DNA of 64,000 bases from an uncultured Prevotellaceae bacterium (GTDB lineage Bacteria; Bacteroidota; Bacteroidia; Bacteroidales; Bacteroidaceae), in the NCBI GenBank assembly GCA_900316285.1, contig ONCG01000001.1, forward strand, positions 277,422 to 341,421, given 5' to 3'. Both the position numbers and the translations under genes were made by a program. Numbering within the stretch: position 1 is the stretch's first letter; every line of letters starts with the position of its first letter. Shown one piece after another: positions 27,134-36,981 of this stretch. The notes under the pieces were generated by a model, which was not told where the DNA came from, made no database searches, and saw only the letters and a program-made list of their open reading frames with translations.

Positions 27134-29992
27134 CTACGGCTTATGTTGCTTCAGCACTTCGTTCACCAGCTTCGTGACGTCGCCGATGTCGATTTTGCTG
27201 TCGTTGTTCAGGTCGAAGTTGATATCCTCGCCAATCTTTTGATAGATGAAGACAGGCATCGTCTTCCCTGGTTTTATCTGGTCGGCACGAAGCACGAACC
27301 GGTAACGGCCATCCTCGAGAGGTGTCACTTCGGCATACTCGGAATCACCTATGAGGCGTTCATAACCGCAATAGACCAGACCCAAACTGAATCCGTCCGC
27401 AGGTTCAAGGAGGAAGGTGATGTCGGTGCCAGGTTTGACTTCAGTTATCTCATAGACGGTGCCGTCGCTGGTATTAATGGAAATGCTTGTTTCATCACCA
27501 TTCGATTGAGTGTAGTACACATTAGTGAAACCTCCGCGAGAAGTGCAGACTGGGAGTGTGAATTCCCGGTCGACGTACTTCACTTCGACGAGGAGGTTCT
27601 CGGTGACATTGGCAACGGTATAGGTGAAATAGCCGTCATTGTAATCGACGTACTCGGTGAGTTCTTTGCCATTAACATAGAGGTGTATGTCTTTCGTTGT
27701 CCAGTCGCGAGAAACTGCTATCTTGTATGTTCCACCCTTCACAAGTTGGCAAACGAATGGTTTGTTGTCAAAACCAATATGATGGTCTTCATCCACATAG
27801 ACCATGACAAACTGTTCCTGGTCAGGAACAATCACCGCCTGCGGATCTCCCTCGGGCTTGGCCTCAACGACTTGCTTGACCACCTGTGTGCCATCATCGC
27901 CTTCGCCAACCCAGCCGGCTTGGACGTAGGCTTCCTTGGTGCCATAGGGCACTTCTACGACGCAGTTCAGCATCCTCGTATCATTCGATCCTACGAAAGA
28001 GAAGCGATTATATTCAATGGGGGTTCTCATCTTCACGACAATCTTTTCAAGATTGTTTTCATGGAAAGCGTAATCGTATATCTTTACAAGATTAGCAGGG
28101 AATACAATTTCCTTGAGACCTAAACCAAAGAAAGAATATCTACCGATATATAGCCTTTGCGAGTCTTCCTGCGGAAAAACAGTGGTCTTACACCCTACGC
28201 TGAGATAACGACCCGATGAAAGCTTTTTAAAAATGGCATTGCAATGGCCGTTTGTATTAAACGTCTCATTTGCCTCGTCGACTTCGATACTAACCAAGTT
28301 CTTACAAAAAACGAAGGGGTTCTGATCGCTACTGCCACCAAGGTCGTTGACGTTCTTCGGAATGAATATTTGCTTCAGCGATGAACCATAGAAGGCATAG
28401 GCATCTATCGTGGTCAGGCTCTCGGGCAGATCGATGTGTTCCAAACTATAGGTGTTATTGAATGCATAGACACCGATGGTGGTCAGCCCTTCGGGGAGGA
28501 TAACGGATTTCAAACTCGAATTTGAAGAGAATGCCCGGGCTTGTATTTCCGTAATCGTAGCAGGAAGGATGATGGACTGCAGGCTGTCACTGTGGAAGGC
28601 ATCTGCCTCGACAGCGGTCAATCCCGTGAAGTACTGGAACTCGTCGAACGAGGTGATAGTCGCGCCCTTCTCGTAGAACACCGACTTGTTGGTTTCTGTA
28701 TCGATGAGCGTGGTCACGGCCGCCGCCTCTGCCTTCGAGAGCTCACCGTCGCTGTTTTTGTCCCAGTTGGCCACACAGAGGGCTTTCACGTTAGGGTCGG
28801 CAAACTGGATGATGCTATTGTCCTTGAACACCAAGGAGATATAGGCATCGTCGGTAAGGGTATAGGAGTAGGTGCCATCGCCGTTGTCGGTGGCCCTTGC
28901 GGTATTGTCGTTAGAGTTGTAGTAGAGGCGGTCGAACGTGCAGCCATCGTTGGGGATGATTTTCAGCGTGGGGTTGCCAGCGGTCTTAAGCCAGCGGATG
29001 GCGGTAGGCACATTCGGAAGGACTGTACTAGTGTTCATATTCGGGCTAGAGTAGGTTCCGCCCTGGTTGCAGATGACGGTCACCTCGTTGTTTATGTTCT
29101 CACCATTGACGGTGATATAAGTATCGCTGGTGACGTTTTGCAGGGTGTAGGTGTAGTAGCTCAGGTGGTCGGCAGCGCCTTGCGTGAACGTCATATCGCC
29201 GAGAATCTCCATGCCGTTGAGCTTCACACTCTCCACATGATAGGTATCGTAACCCTGATACACCTTCAGCGTAAGGTTGGAGTACATGTCGACCTGCTTA
29301 GATGCATCGCTGACGTACGTGTCGCTGTCTATTTCCACCTTTGCGTGGTTGATGGAGAGGTTAACATTGCGCTTCACGTTGGCATTGCTTATCGGCGCGA
29401 CTCTCATAAAATCGCACCACACCGCCGAATTCTGCGTCATGGCATCAATCTCTCCTTGTGTCTTGTCAGACAGATAAACGGTAATGCTCTTTGCGGCCGG
29501 TGACTGGAAATAGTCCCCATACGCCCCGCTGAGCACCGGTGATTGCCCTTCAAAATAGATATTCTTGAGGTTAGGACAGTCGAAAGTAGGAGAGCCTTCA
29601 CAGGGATTCAGATCGATGTAACTTTCAAAACGGATGGTGGTTACCGAGTTGGAAGAGAGGGTCGTTGTAACATCCCCTGAGCTTGGGCTATAGCGAAGTC
29701 CTTGAACCTTATATTCCGTCAAACCATCAATGACGGCTTCAGGAATAACTACTTCCGAATTCGAGCCTGTGAACGATGTGACGTAAGCTAAATATTCACT
29801 TTTAGGAGCATTCCAAGAGAAACTTGAAGTAACATTTTTGTAATACAACTGATACTCAACGCCATTGACTTCAATGTTCCCTCGGGGGTTCCACGAAATG
29901 TAGGCTTGGGAACTCACCCCGTATGCGAGGAACACGATGAGCAGCAGGATGTGCTTCAGAAAGCGCTTCTGGGAAAGGATGGATGTTTTCAT
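27134..29992 (-). CDS. Secreted BspA-type leucine-rich repeat protein with dockerin-like C-terminus
   Basis: 952 residues from the ATG at 29992 (MKTSILSQKRF); an upstream frame to 30055 crosses the promoter. A signal peptide ends near VSSQA. LRR_5/BspA repeats lie in the middle (LPATITEIQARAFSSNSSLK, LPEGLTTIGVYAFNN, LPESLTTIDAYAFYG). Bacteroidota-type beta-sandwich modules surround them. The C-terminus FDLNNDSKIDIGDVTKLVNE looks like one dockerin-type calcium repeat. Such proteins are cell-surface or secreted adhesins. It is a lone gene flanked on both sides by 113-bp palindromic elements. Confidence 0.82.
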   Translation of the reverse strand: MKTSILSQKRFLKHILLLIVFLAYGVSSQAYISWNPRGNIEVNGVEYQLYYKNVTSSFSWNAPKSEYLAYVTSFTGSNSEVVIPEAVIDGLTEYKVQGLRYSPSSGDVTTTLSSNSVTTIRFESYIDLNPCEGSPTFDCPNLKNIYFEGQSPVLSGAYGDYFQSPAAKSITVYLSDKTQGEIDAMTQNSAVWCDFMRVAPISNANVKRNVNLSINHAKVEIDSDTYVSDASKQVDMYSNLTLKVYQGYDTYHVESVKLNGMEILGDMTFTQGAADHLSYYTYTLQNVTSDTYITVNGENINNEVTVICNQGGTYSSPNMNTSTVLPNVPTAIRWLKTAGNPTLKIIPNDGCTFDRLYYNSNDNTARATDNGDGTYSYTLTDDAYISLVFKDNSIIQFADPNVKALCVANWDKNSDGELSKAEAAAVTTLIDTETNKSVFYEKGATITSFDEFQYFTGLTAVEADAFHSDSLQSIILPATITEIQARAFSSNSSLKSVILPEGLTTIGVYAFNNTYSLEHIDLPESLTTIDAYAFYGSSLKQIFIPKNVNDLGGSSDQNPFVFCKNLVSIEVDEANETFNTNGHCNAIFKKLSSGRYLSVGCKTTVFPQEDSQRLYIGRYSFFGLGLKEIVFPANLVKIYDYAFHENNLEKIVVKMRTPIEYNRFSFVGSNDTRMLNCVVEVPYGTKEAYVQAGWVGEGDDGTQVVKQVVEAKPEGDPQAVIVPDQEQFVMVYVDEDHHIGFDNKPFVCQLVKGGTYKIAVSRDWTTKDIHLYVNGKELTEYVDYNDGYFTYTVANVTENLLVEVKYVDREFTLPVCTSRGGFTNVYYTQSNGDETSISINTSDGTVYEITEVKPGTDITFLLEPADGFSLGLVYCGYERLIGDSEYAEVTPLEDGRYRFVLRADQIKPGKTMPVFIYQKIGEDINFDLNNDSKIDIGDVTKLVNEVLKQHKP

Positions 29993-30042
29993 ATTGTAGT
30001 AGTTTTTTGTTTGATAACATGAAGTATTTATGTTTCCGCCTA

Positions 30043-30050
30043 CAAAGTTA
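30043..30050 (-). promoter_or_regulatory. LRR gene promoter, -7 element TAACTTTG
   Basis: TAACTTTG on the minus strand, 50 bases before the chosen start. No good -33 box. Confidence 0.55.
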
Positions 30051-30155
30051 TACAAAATAATCGGGAAACCATGTCAATTTTTCGGTAATTCTCACCAATG
30101 ACAAATTGATTGGCAAGAAAGAAGAATAAAAATGCAGGAAACAATGATTTTACTC

Positions 30156-30268
30156 ATGTAGGGACGCGACGTGTCGCGTTCTTTCCCCGCTCCGCTCAGA
30201 AAGCGGCAAGCCGAGCGATTGGATGTAGCTTTTCCCCGCCAAGAACGCGACACGTCGCGTCCCTACAT
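30156..30268. repeat. 113-bp inverted-repeat element, copy 2
   Basis: Same length as copy 1 and, when reverse-complemented, roughly 90 percent identical to it by eye. It lies between the LRR promoter and the histidine kinase stop. Confidence 0.93.
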
Positions 30269-30339
30269 TAAAAAACTCTGCGGCTCTGTGTTCTCTGCGC
30301 GAAAAAAAACTGCGCACGAAAAAACTACTCAGGGGAGCA

Positions 30340-31479
30340 TCACCTCTTCAGCTCAATACGGAACGTAGTGCCGCGACCCACCTCCGATGCCTTCACGAAG
30401 ATTCGGCCGTGGTGGTATTCCTCGACGATGCGCTTGGCAAGCGAGAGGCCGAGGCCCCAGCCGCGCTGCTTCGTGGTGAAGCCAGGCTTGAAGACACTCT
30501 TCAAGTCCTTCTTGCGAATGCCCTTGCCCGTGTCGCTCACCTCTACCACCACCAAGTCCATCTCCACGCCGAGGAAGAGCGTGATGCGACCCGAACCTTC
30601 CATCGCGTCGACGGCATTCTTGCAAAGGTTCTCGATGACCCATTCGAAGAGCGAGGCGTTAAGGGGTACGATGACGGGTTCCGGGGGCAGCAGTTTCTGG
30701 ATATGCACCTTGTTGCTCACGCGACGCGACATATACTCGGCCACACGGGTGAGCACCTCGTTCATGTTCGACGGCACAGGCTCAGGCAGCGACCCGATCT
30801 TCGAGAAGCGGTCGGCGATGAGCTGCAGTCGGCGCACGTCCTTCTCCATCTCGCCCAGCAGCGAGTCGTCGGGGTATTGCTCTTTCAGAATCTCCGTCCA
30901 CGCCATCAGCGACGAGATGGGTGTTCCCAGCTGATGGGCGGTCTCCTTCGACAAGCCCACCCACACCTTGTTCTGCTCGGCGCGCTTCGACGTGAGCAAG
31001 GCAAAGATGGCGATGACCACGAACAACAATACCACGCCCAGTTGCACATAGGGATAGACGGCCAATCGCTTCAACATGAGCGAGTCGTCGTAGCACACGT
31101 CGATGTATTCCTTCGGATTAGCATCGTCGTAGAGGATGCGAATGCTGTGGCCGGCAGCCTTCCATTGGCGGGCGAGCTCGGCGGGCGAGGCCTTCTCGTC
31201 GGTGTTGCGCGAAATCTGCACCTCTCCTTTCTCGTCGACCACGACAACGGGAATGGTGGTATTGTCCTCGATGACCTTCAACACAAGGTTCATGCCGTCG
31301 TTGCCGTCGTCGACGTTCAGCGTGCGCATGGCCTCCGCCCAGATCTCCATCTTCTTGTGCTCCTCTTCATAGAGGTCGCGAGTCAGGAGATTGGACGCCA
31401 CCAGCGAGGCAACAGCGATGAGCACCGCTGCCACCACGAGCAGAATCTTCGTTTGTCGTATTCGGTCAGTCCATTGCAT
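30340..31479 (-). CDS. Orphan sensor histidine kinase
   Basis: 379 residues. Two membrane segments (about 11-30 and 141-163) enclose a small extracytoplasmic domain. The phospho-acceptor is His182 in KETAHQLGTPISSL. The ATPase domain has the N box (ENLCKNAVDAM), G1 (DTGKGI), F box (FKPGFTT) and G2 (GWGLGLSLAK). All kinase boxes are intact. No response regulator gene lies next to it, so its partner is elsewhere. Confidence 0.9.
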   Translation of the reverse strand: MQWTDRIRQTKILLVVAAVLIAVASLVASNLLTRDLYEEEHKKMEIWAEAMRTLNVDDGNDGMNLVLKVIEDNTTIPVVVVDEKGEVQISRNTDEKASPAELARQWKAAGHSIRILYDDANPKEYIDVCYDDSLMLKRLAVYPYVQLGVVLLFVVIAIFALLTSKRAEQNKVWVGLSKETAHQLGTPISSLMAWTEILKEQYPDDSLLGEMEKDVRRLQLIADRFSKIGSLPEPVPSNMNEVLTRVAEYMSRRVSNKVHIQKLLPPEPVIVPLNASLFEWVIENLCKNAVDAMEGSGRITLFLGVEMDLVVVEVSDTGKGIRKKDLKSVFKPGFTTKQRGWGLGLSLAKRIVEEYHHGRIFVKASEVGRGTTFRIELKR

Positions 31480-31503
31480 ACTAGTGTGCGCCTGCGGCGC
31501 TGT

Positions 31504-31560
31504 TCAAAGCTGCTTCGCAGCGTTCAAGGTTCAAATGCCCTTCGGGCGTTCAAAGTTCTT
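31504..31560. repeat. TTCAAAG heptamers interleaved with small hairpins
   Basis: GTTCAAAG-type units alternate with CTGCTTCGCAG and GCCCTTCGGGC hairpins just upstream of the kinase gene. The same plan is seen at 51922-51985. Confidence 0.7.
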
Positions 31561-31677
31561 TCTCCACGTTGTTGCGAAAGCGGCAAAGTATTGTCCCTTT
31601 AAGCCCTTTAAACCTTCTACATAACGGAAAACATGTTAAATTATTGCCGATTCTGCAGGATTCTTATTTTTTTTCCG

Positions 31678-31685
31678 TATTTTTG
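31678..31685 (+). promoter_or_regulatory. GH29 gene promoter, -7 element TATTTTTG
   Basis: TATTTTTG, 37 bases before the GH29 start; no clear -33 box. Confidence 0.5.
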
Positions 31686-31721
31686 TAGGTTGAAACTAAC
31701 AATCTGAAAACTGAAATAACA

Positions 31722-33110
31722 ATGAGACAGATGAAAACCATGCTGGCCATCGCAGCCGCAACGACGCTGGCCGCCCTCGCCCCGCTGACCGCCCTCGCAC
31801 AGGGCAACATCCACGAGCGATCCACACAGTATGAATGGCCGAAGGACGAACAAGTAGTGAACAACCTGAAGCAGTGGCAGGACTTGAAGTTCGGCGTGCT
31901 GATTCACTGGGGACTCTACGCCGTTCCGGGAATCGTGGAGTCGTGGTCTATCTGCGACGAGGAGTGGATCACGCGCGACAGCACCTGCACCTATCAGGAA
32001 TACATGGACTGGTACTTCGGACTGGCCGATAAGTTCCGGCCAACGAAATTCGATGCGTCGCAATGGGCTTCGGCGTGTGCGGATGCCGGCATGCGCTACA
32101 TGATTTTCACCACGAAGCATCACGACGGCTTCTGCATGTTCGACTCCCGCGAGACCGATTTCTCTATTGCCCACCACGCCTTCCGCGACGATCCTCGACG
32201 CGATGTGCTAAAGTACGTGCTCGATGCGTTCCGCGACAAGAATTTCACCGTGGGCACCTATTTCTCGAAGCCCGACTGGCACTCGCAGCTCTACTGGTGG
32301 GACACCTATGGCAAGAAAGGTCGCAACGTGAACTATCCCGTGCAGCAGCACCCGCAGCGCTGGCAGCGATTCGTGAAATACACGCACAACCAGATTGAGG
32401 AACTCATGACGCGCTATGGAAAGGTTGACATCCTGTGGCTCGACGGCGGATGGGTGGCAGCCGGCAATCGCGGACAGGATATCGACATGCCAGGCATGGC
32501 ACAGATGGCGCGTAGCCACCAGCCGGGACTGATCATCGTTGACCGTACCATCCACGGCCCCTATGAGAACTATCAGACGCCTGAGCGTACTATTCCTGAA
32601 GAGCAGCTCACGTTCCCGTGGGAGAGTTGTATCCCGCTGAGCGACGACTGGGGATTCGTGAACCGTCCGCGCTGGAAGTCGCCGCAGCGGGTCATCAACA
32701 CGCTGGTGGAGATCGTGGCGAAGGGTGGCAATCTGGTGTTGGGCGTAGGTCCCACGCCCGAAGGACTCATCCAGCCCGAGGCCGTCAGCCGACTGAAGGA
32801 GATTGGCCAGTGGCTGAAGCTGAACTGCCGCGCCATCTATGGCACGACGATCACCCCGAACTACCACGATGGAAACATCTGGTTCACGGCAGCGAAGGAC
32901 GGCAGCAGCCTCTATGCCATCTATCAGCTCAACGAGGATGCCTCGCTGCCCACGGAGATTTCGTGGACGGGCAATGTTCCCGCGAAGGGCGTTCGCCTGC
33001 TCTCCACGGGTAAGAAGCTGAAGACGAAGATCGCAGGCGACAAGGTGACCGTGACTCTGCCGAAGCAAATGCCCCAGCAGTCGTTCGCACTGGAACTGAA
33101 GATGAAATAA
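31722..33110 (+). CDS. Alpha-L-fucosidase, GH29
   Basis: 462 residues with a signal peptide (TTLAALAPLTALAQ). Catalytic domain motifs: FGVLIHWGLYAVPG, KHHDGFCMFDS, and WLDGGW with the presumed nucleophile Asp. A C-terminal beta domain follows. Periplasmic or secreted removal of fucose from glycans. ATG at 31722 is used; a second ATG is three codons in. Neighbours are a pectate lyase and a GH3 enzyme but no SusC/SusD pair. Confidence 0.9.
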   Translation: MRQMKTMLAIAAATTLAALAPLTALAQGNIHERSTQYEWPKDEQVVNNLKQWQDLKFGVLIHWGLYAVPGIVESWSICDEEWITRDSTCTYQEYMDWYFGLADKFRPTKFDASQWASACADAGMRYMIFTTKHHDGFCMFDSRETDFSIAHHAFRDDPRRDVLKYVLDAFRDKNFTVGTYFSKPDWHSQLYWWDTYGKKGRNVNYPVQQHPQRWQRFVKYTHNQIEELMTRYGKVDILWLDGGWVAAGNRGQDIDMPGMAQMARSHQPGLIIVDRTIHGPYENYQTPERTIPEEQLTFPWESCIPLSDDWGFVNRPRWKSPQRVINTLVEIVAKGGNLVLGVGPTPEGLIQPEAVSRLKEIGQWLKLNCRAIYGTTITPNYHDGNIWFTAAKDGSSLYAIYQLNEDASLPTEISWTGNVPAKGVRLLSTGKKLKTKIAGDKVTVTLPKQMPQQSFALELKMK

Positions 33111-33287
33111 GCAATATGGTAATACGCTTCGCGTCCTTTAAAAAACCAAAGAAAACATTAAAAACAGAATAAAACATTTTTATATTATAACAAATATAAT
33201 CAATTGTTTTCTTATGTTGTTTTTGTTTTTTTATGTTTTCTTAAAGCCCGCTTTGCGGATATGCCGTTAAAGAAAGAAAAACCTATG

Positions 33288-34367
33288 ATGAAGAAACTCA
33301 TATTATCGCTGCTTGCACTTGTGGTGACGGGCGTCGCCCATGCACAGGGAATGAAGGAAACCGACCCGGCGTTCTTCAAGACTGCCGAGGCACAGCGCAT
33401 CGGCGACCAGATGCTGATCTACCAGCGCGTGACGGGTGGTTGGCCGAAAAACATAGATATGGCAAAGCCGATGAGCGAGGCTGAAAAGGCGCAGGTGAAG
33501 AGCGAGTACGACCGCCGCAACGACTCCACGACCGACAACGGAGCCACAACGACGCAGATGCTGTTCCTTGCGCGCCTGTGGCAGGCCACGGGCAAGAAGC
33601 AGTATGCAAAGGCTTTCTGCCGCGGCGTGGAATATCTGCTGAGCGGACAATACGAGAACGGCGGATGGCCGCAGTTCTGGCCGGTGATGCGCGACTATCA
33701 GATTCACATCACCTTCAATGATGATGCGATGGTGAACACGATGAACCTTCTCCGTGAGATTGCAGATCAAAAGGAGCCGTTCCAAGGGAAGCTGACCTCG
33801 AAGAAGCTGCGCCAGCGCTGCTCGAAAGCATTCGACAAGGGCGTGGAGTGCATTCTGAAGACGCAGATTCGCGACGCCAACGGAAATCTTACCGTGTGGT
33901 GCCAGCAGCACGATCGCGAGACGTTCCTGCCCACAAAGGCACGCGCCTTCGAGTTGCCGTCCTACTGTTCGCAGGAGAGTGCAGCCATCGTGAAATTGCT
34001 CATGCTGCTTCCCAATCCCGACGAGCGCGTGAAGCAGTCCATCCATGCCGCCATGCGATGGTTCGACGCTCATAAGATCGAAGGGATGCGCTACGAGCGC
34101 GTTCGCGATAAGAACGGAAAGCGCACCACCATTCTCACTGCCGACCCAGAGGCCGGTCCTATTTGGGCACGCTACTACGACCTGGAGCACGGCGAGCCTT
34201 TCGTCTGCGACCGCGACGGCATTCCCCGCCGCCATCTGGAAGAGATCGGCGAAGAGCGCCGCAACGGCTACGCATGGTATGGCGACCGTCCTGCCGACCT
34301 CTACAAGCGTTATGACAAGTGGGCCAAGAAATATGATCCTACCAACAAGGTAGAGCTAAAGAAATAA
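33288..34367 (+). CDS. Pectate lyase, PL10 family
   Basis: 359 residues from the ATG at 33288, with a signal peptide (LILSLLALVVTGVAHAQ). Family signatures include QRVTGGWPKNIDMAKP, DNGATTTQMLFLARLW and YENGGWPQFWPVM; the acidic and arginine residues of the catalytic barrel are expected here. Cleaves polygalacturonate by beta-elimination. It follows GH29 on the same strand with a 177-base gap and ends at a terminator. Confidence 0.9.
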   Translation: MKKLILSLLALVVTGVAHAQGMKETDPAFFKTAEAQRIGDQMLIYQRVTGGWPKNIDMAKPMSEAEKAQVKSEYDRRNDSTTDNGATTTQMLFLARLWQATGKKQYAKAFCRGVEYLLSGQYENGGWPQFWPVMRDYQIHITFNDDAMVNTMNLLREIADQKEPFQGKLTSKKLRQRCSKAFDKGVECILKTQIRDANGNLTVWCQQHDRETFLPTKARAFELPSYCSQESAAIVKLLMLLPNPDERVKQSIHAAMRWFDAHKIEGMRYERVRDKNGKRTTILTADPEAGPIWARYYDLEHGEPFVCDRDGIPRRHLEEIGEERRNGYAWYGDRPADLYKRYDKWAKKYDPTNKVELKK

Positions 34368-34418
34368 GAAAACAGGCAGGGGTTTCGTGCTTTGCACTCC
34401 ACCCTTGCCTGTTTTCTT
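34366..34418. terminator. Terminator between the PL10 and GH3 genes
   Basis: AAGAAAACAGGCAGGGGT pairs with ACCCTTGCCTGTTTTCTT; A and T tracts are part of the stem, so it can act in both directions between the converging genes. Confidence 0.75.
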
Positions 34419-34455
34419 ATCAGCCCTTCGGGCTTCACCCCCTCAAGTCCCTTTT

Positions 34456-34525
34456 ACTCCCCCTCCCCAAAAGAGGATGAGGAGGAAAAAGCCCCCTCCC
34501 CCTTTGGGGAGGGCCGGGGTGGGGC
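34456..34525. repeat. GC-rich CCCCTCCC-type repeat after the GH3 gene
   Basis: CCCCCTCCCCAAAAGAGG followed by CCCCCTCCCCCTTTGGGG and a G-rich tail. Non-coding here, ending at the GH3 stop codon. Confidence 0.7.
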
Positions 34526-34526
34526 T

Positions 34527-36881
34527 TTAAATATTCGGCTCGTCCCAAATCTTGGTCTTGGTGCAGACGACCTTCTGCTCCAGGCGGCCGACGCGCAACA
34601 CGAAGTCTCCCTCCTCGAGTGTCCAACGGCAGTCGGCACCCACAAAGGCCATGCTCTTGGCCGGCAGACGGAACGTCACCGTCTTCGTCTCACCCGGCTG
34701 CAACTCCACCTTCGTGAAATCGCGCAGACGACGATTGTCGGGCGTCAGCGAAGCAATGACATCGCTCGCATAGAGCAGCACGGCTTCCTTGCCGGCACGC
34801 GCGCCTGTGTTCTTCACATCGACAGAGACGGTAATCACATCGTCGGCGGTGAACTCAGAACGGTCGGCACGCAGGTTGCTATATTCAAACGTGGTGTACG
34901 ACAAGCCATAGCCGAAGGGCCACTGCAGCGAAACCTTCGCATCGTAGTTGTAAGCGCCAGCCATCGTGCCGACCTCCTCGCTGACCTTATAATCATAGGT
35001 GTTCAGCGAGTTGATTTCGCGTGGATAGGTATAAGGCATCTTCGCCGAGAAATTGGCATCGCCCGTGAGCAGATTTGCCAAGGCATCGCCACCGTAGTTG
35101 CCCGGCAGCAGGATGTCTACCACCGCCTTGGCCAGCGGCTCAATGTCAGCCAACAGGCGCGGACGACCTTCGTTGAGCACGAGGATGACGGGCTTGTCAG
35201 TCTTGCTCAGTGCCTTCACCAGCGAGCGCTGGTTCTCAGAGAGCCATAGGTCGGAGAGGTTACCAGGCGTCTCAGTATAGCTGTTCTCGCCGATGCAGGC
35301 TACGATGACGTCGCAATCAGCAGCGGCAGCCTTCAGGGCCGAGCCCTCCACGAGTTGTGCGTCGTGAACCATCAGCTGCGCCTCGTCGACCTTCTCTTCC
35401 CAGTACTGTCCTCTCTCGTTGTAGGTGACACACTGGTTCAGCGTCACATTCTCCTTTCCGAACTTATTGCAGAACGCCTCGTAGATGGTATTGTATTTCT
35501 CGCTGAGGTCCTCGGCATTCGAACCCTGCCACGTGTAGCTCCAGCCACCATTCAGACAACGCATCTGGTTGGCATTCGGTCCCGTGAGCAGAATCTTCTT
35601 TCCCTTCGCCAAAGGCAGGATGTTGCCTTCGTTCTTCAGCAGCACCTCACTCTCCTCGGCTGCCTGCAATGCCTTTGCGGCATGTTCATCCGAGCCGAAC
35701 TTCTCATAGCCCTTGCCACCGGTGTTGGGTTCGTCGAAGAGGTTCAGACGATACTTCAATCGGAGGATGCGACGTACGGCATCGTCGATGCGCGACATCG
35801 GCACTTGTCCTTCCTCCACAAGCTCCTTCAGCAGGATGCAGAAGTCCACGCTGTAGGGATCCATCGACATATCAATACCAGCATTCACAGCCATGCGCAC
35901 GGCGTCTTTCTTGTCCTTGGCCACATGCTCGCGCTGGAAGAGGTTGTTGATGTCTGCCCAGTCGGTGACGAGCATGCCATCCCACTGCAGGTCTTCCTTC
36001 AGCCACTTCGTCAGATACTCGTAGCTGGCGTGTACGGGCTGGCCATTGATAGAGCCCGAGTTCACCATCATCGTCAGCGTACCGGCGAGGGCAGCGGCCT
36101 TGAACGGCTCGAAGTATTTCTCACGCAACATCTGCGGCGACACATAAGCCGGCGTACGGTCCTTGCCCGTCCAGGGAGCGCCATAGGCGAAGTAGTGCTT
36201 CGTGCTGGTTCCCACATGATAGCGACCCAGGTGGTTGGGATCGTCGCCCTGATAGCCCTTGATCTCGGCTTCCACCATGCGAGCATTCACAATGGCATCC
36301 TCGCCGAAGCTCTCGTAGATGCGCGGCCAGCGCGGGTCACGGCCGAGGTCGACCACGGGGTTATAAACCCACGGGCAGTTGGCGGCGCGGCTTTCATAAG
36401 CCGTAATCTCTGCACCCGTGCGGGCGAGCTCGGTGTTAAACGATGCTGCGAGGTTGATGGGCTGCGGGAACAGCGTGCCCGCCTGCGTGTAGGTCACACC
36501 GTGGTTATGGTCGAGGCCATAGACATCAGGAATGCCGATATACTTCATCGACTTCTGCTGGATGAGCAGAATCCACTTCTGCCATTGCTCCACGGTGGCG
36601 GCACGCGTGCCCGGTGCATTCAGGATGCTACCCACCTTCCAATTCTTGATGATCGTGTCGAGCATCTGCTCGTTCACCTGCCACGTGCCATCGGCGCCAT
36701 AGCGGCCCATGATGTCGAAGTTCAGTTCCAGCATCTGCCCGATCTTCTCGTCGAGCGTCATCTTAGCCAGTGTTTTCTCCACTTTCTTCTCCAGCGCTGC
36801 ATCACGCGGGATGGCCGGCCGCTGCGCCCATGCCAGGACAACACTGCCGACCAGCAACATTGTTAAAAAGCTCTTTTTCAT
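34527..36881 (-). CDS. bglX: Beta-glucosidase-like GH3 enzyme
   Basis: 784 residues with a signal peptide (FLTMLLVGSVVLAWAQ). The GH3 N-terminal barrel includes LGRDPRWPRIYESFGED, KHYFAYG and GMLVTDWADI with the nucleophile Asp. The C-terminal alpha/beta sandwich and FnIII-like domain (GFGLSYT-type GYGLSYTTF) follow. Periplasmic hydrolysis of beta-linked oligosaccharides; the exact substrate cannot be told. Confidence 0.9.
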   Translation of the reverse strand: MKKSFLTMLLVGSVVLAWAQRPAIPRDAALEKKVEKTLAKMTLDEKIGQMLELNFDIMGRYGADGTWQVNEQMLDTIIKNWKVGSILNAPGTRAATVEQWQKWILLIQQKSMKYIGIPDVYGLDHNHGVTYTQAGTLFPQPINLAASFNTELARTGAEITAYESRAANCPWVYNPVVDLGRDPRWPRIYESFGEDAIVNARMVEAEIKGYQGDDPNHLGRYHVGTSTKHYFAYGAPWTGKDRTPAYVSPQMLREKYFEPFKAAALAGTLTMMVNSGSINGQPVHASYEYLTKWLKEDLQWDGMLVTDWADINNLFQREHVAKDKKDAVRMAVNAGIDMSMDPYSVDFCILLKELVEEGQVPMSRIDDAVRRILRLKYRLNLFDEPNTGGKGYEKFGSDEHAAKALQAAEESEVLLKNEGNILPLAKGKKILLTGPNANQMRCLNGGWSYTWQGSNAEDLSEKYNTIYEAFCNKFGKENVTLNQCVTYNERGQYWEEKVDEAQLMVHDAQLVEGSALKAAAADCDVIVACIGENSYTETPGNLSDLWLSENQRSLVKALSKTDKPVILVLNEGRPRLLADIEPLAKAVVDILLPGNYGGDALANLLTGDANFSAKMPYTYPREINSLNTYDYKVSEEVGTMAGAYNYDAKVSLQWPFGYGLSYTTFEYSNLRADRSEFTADDVITVSVDVKNTGARAGKEAVLLYASDVIASLTPDNRRLRDFTKVELQPGETKTVTFRLPAKSMAFVGADCRWTLEEGDFVLRVGRLEQKVVCTKTKIWDEPNI

Positions 36882-36927
36882 TCTGTTTGTATTTATTGAT
36901 TTTAGTTATATCATCTAATTTTGCCTA

Positions 36928-36958
36928 CAAAGTTACTAAAAATCGAGTGCAGAACAAA
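36928..36958 (-). promoter_or_regulatory. GH3 gene promoter
   Basis: TTTG, 19 bases, TAACTTTG on the minus strand: full consensus match, 46 bases before the GH3 start. Confidence 0.88.
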
Positions 36959-36981
36959 AGAAACTGTTTCTTTTTTATGGT

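Noticed and set aside
27009-30268. LRR gene as the cargo of a composite transposon
   Set aside because: No transposase in or near either 113-bp copy and no target duplication visible, so I only report the bracketing.
35355-36866. 503-residue plus-strand ORF opposite the GH3 gene
   Set aside because: Long antisense ORFs are common in this GC-rich coding DNA; the minus strand encodes a complete GH3 enzyme with all motifs. The same reasoning removes 2577-3701, 30409-31602, 13406-14512 and similar ones.
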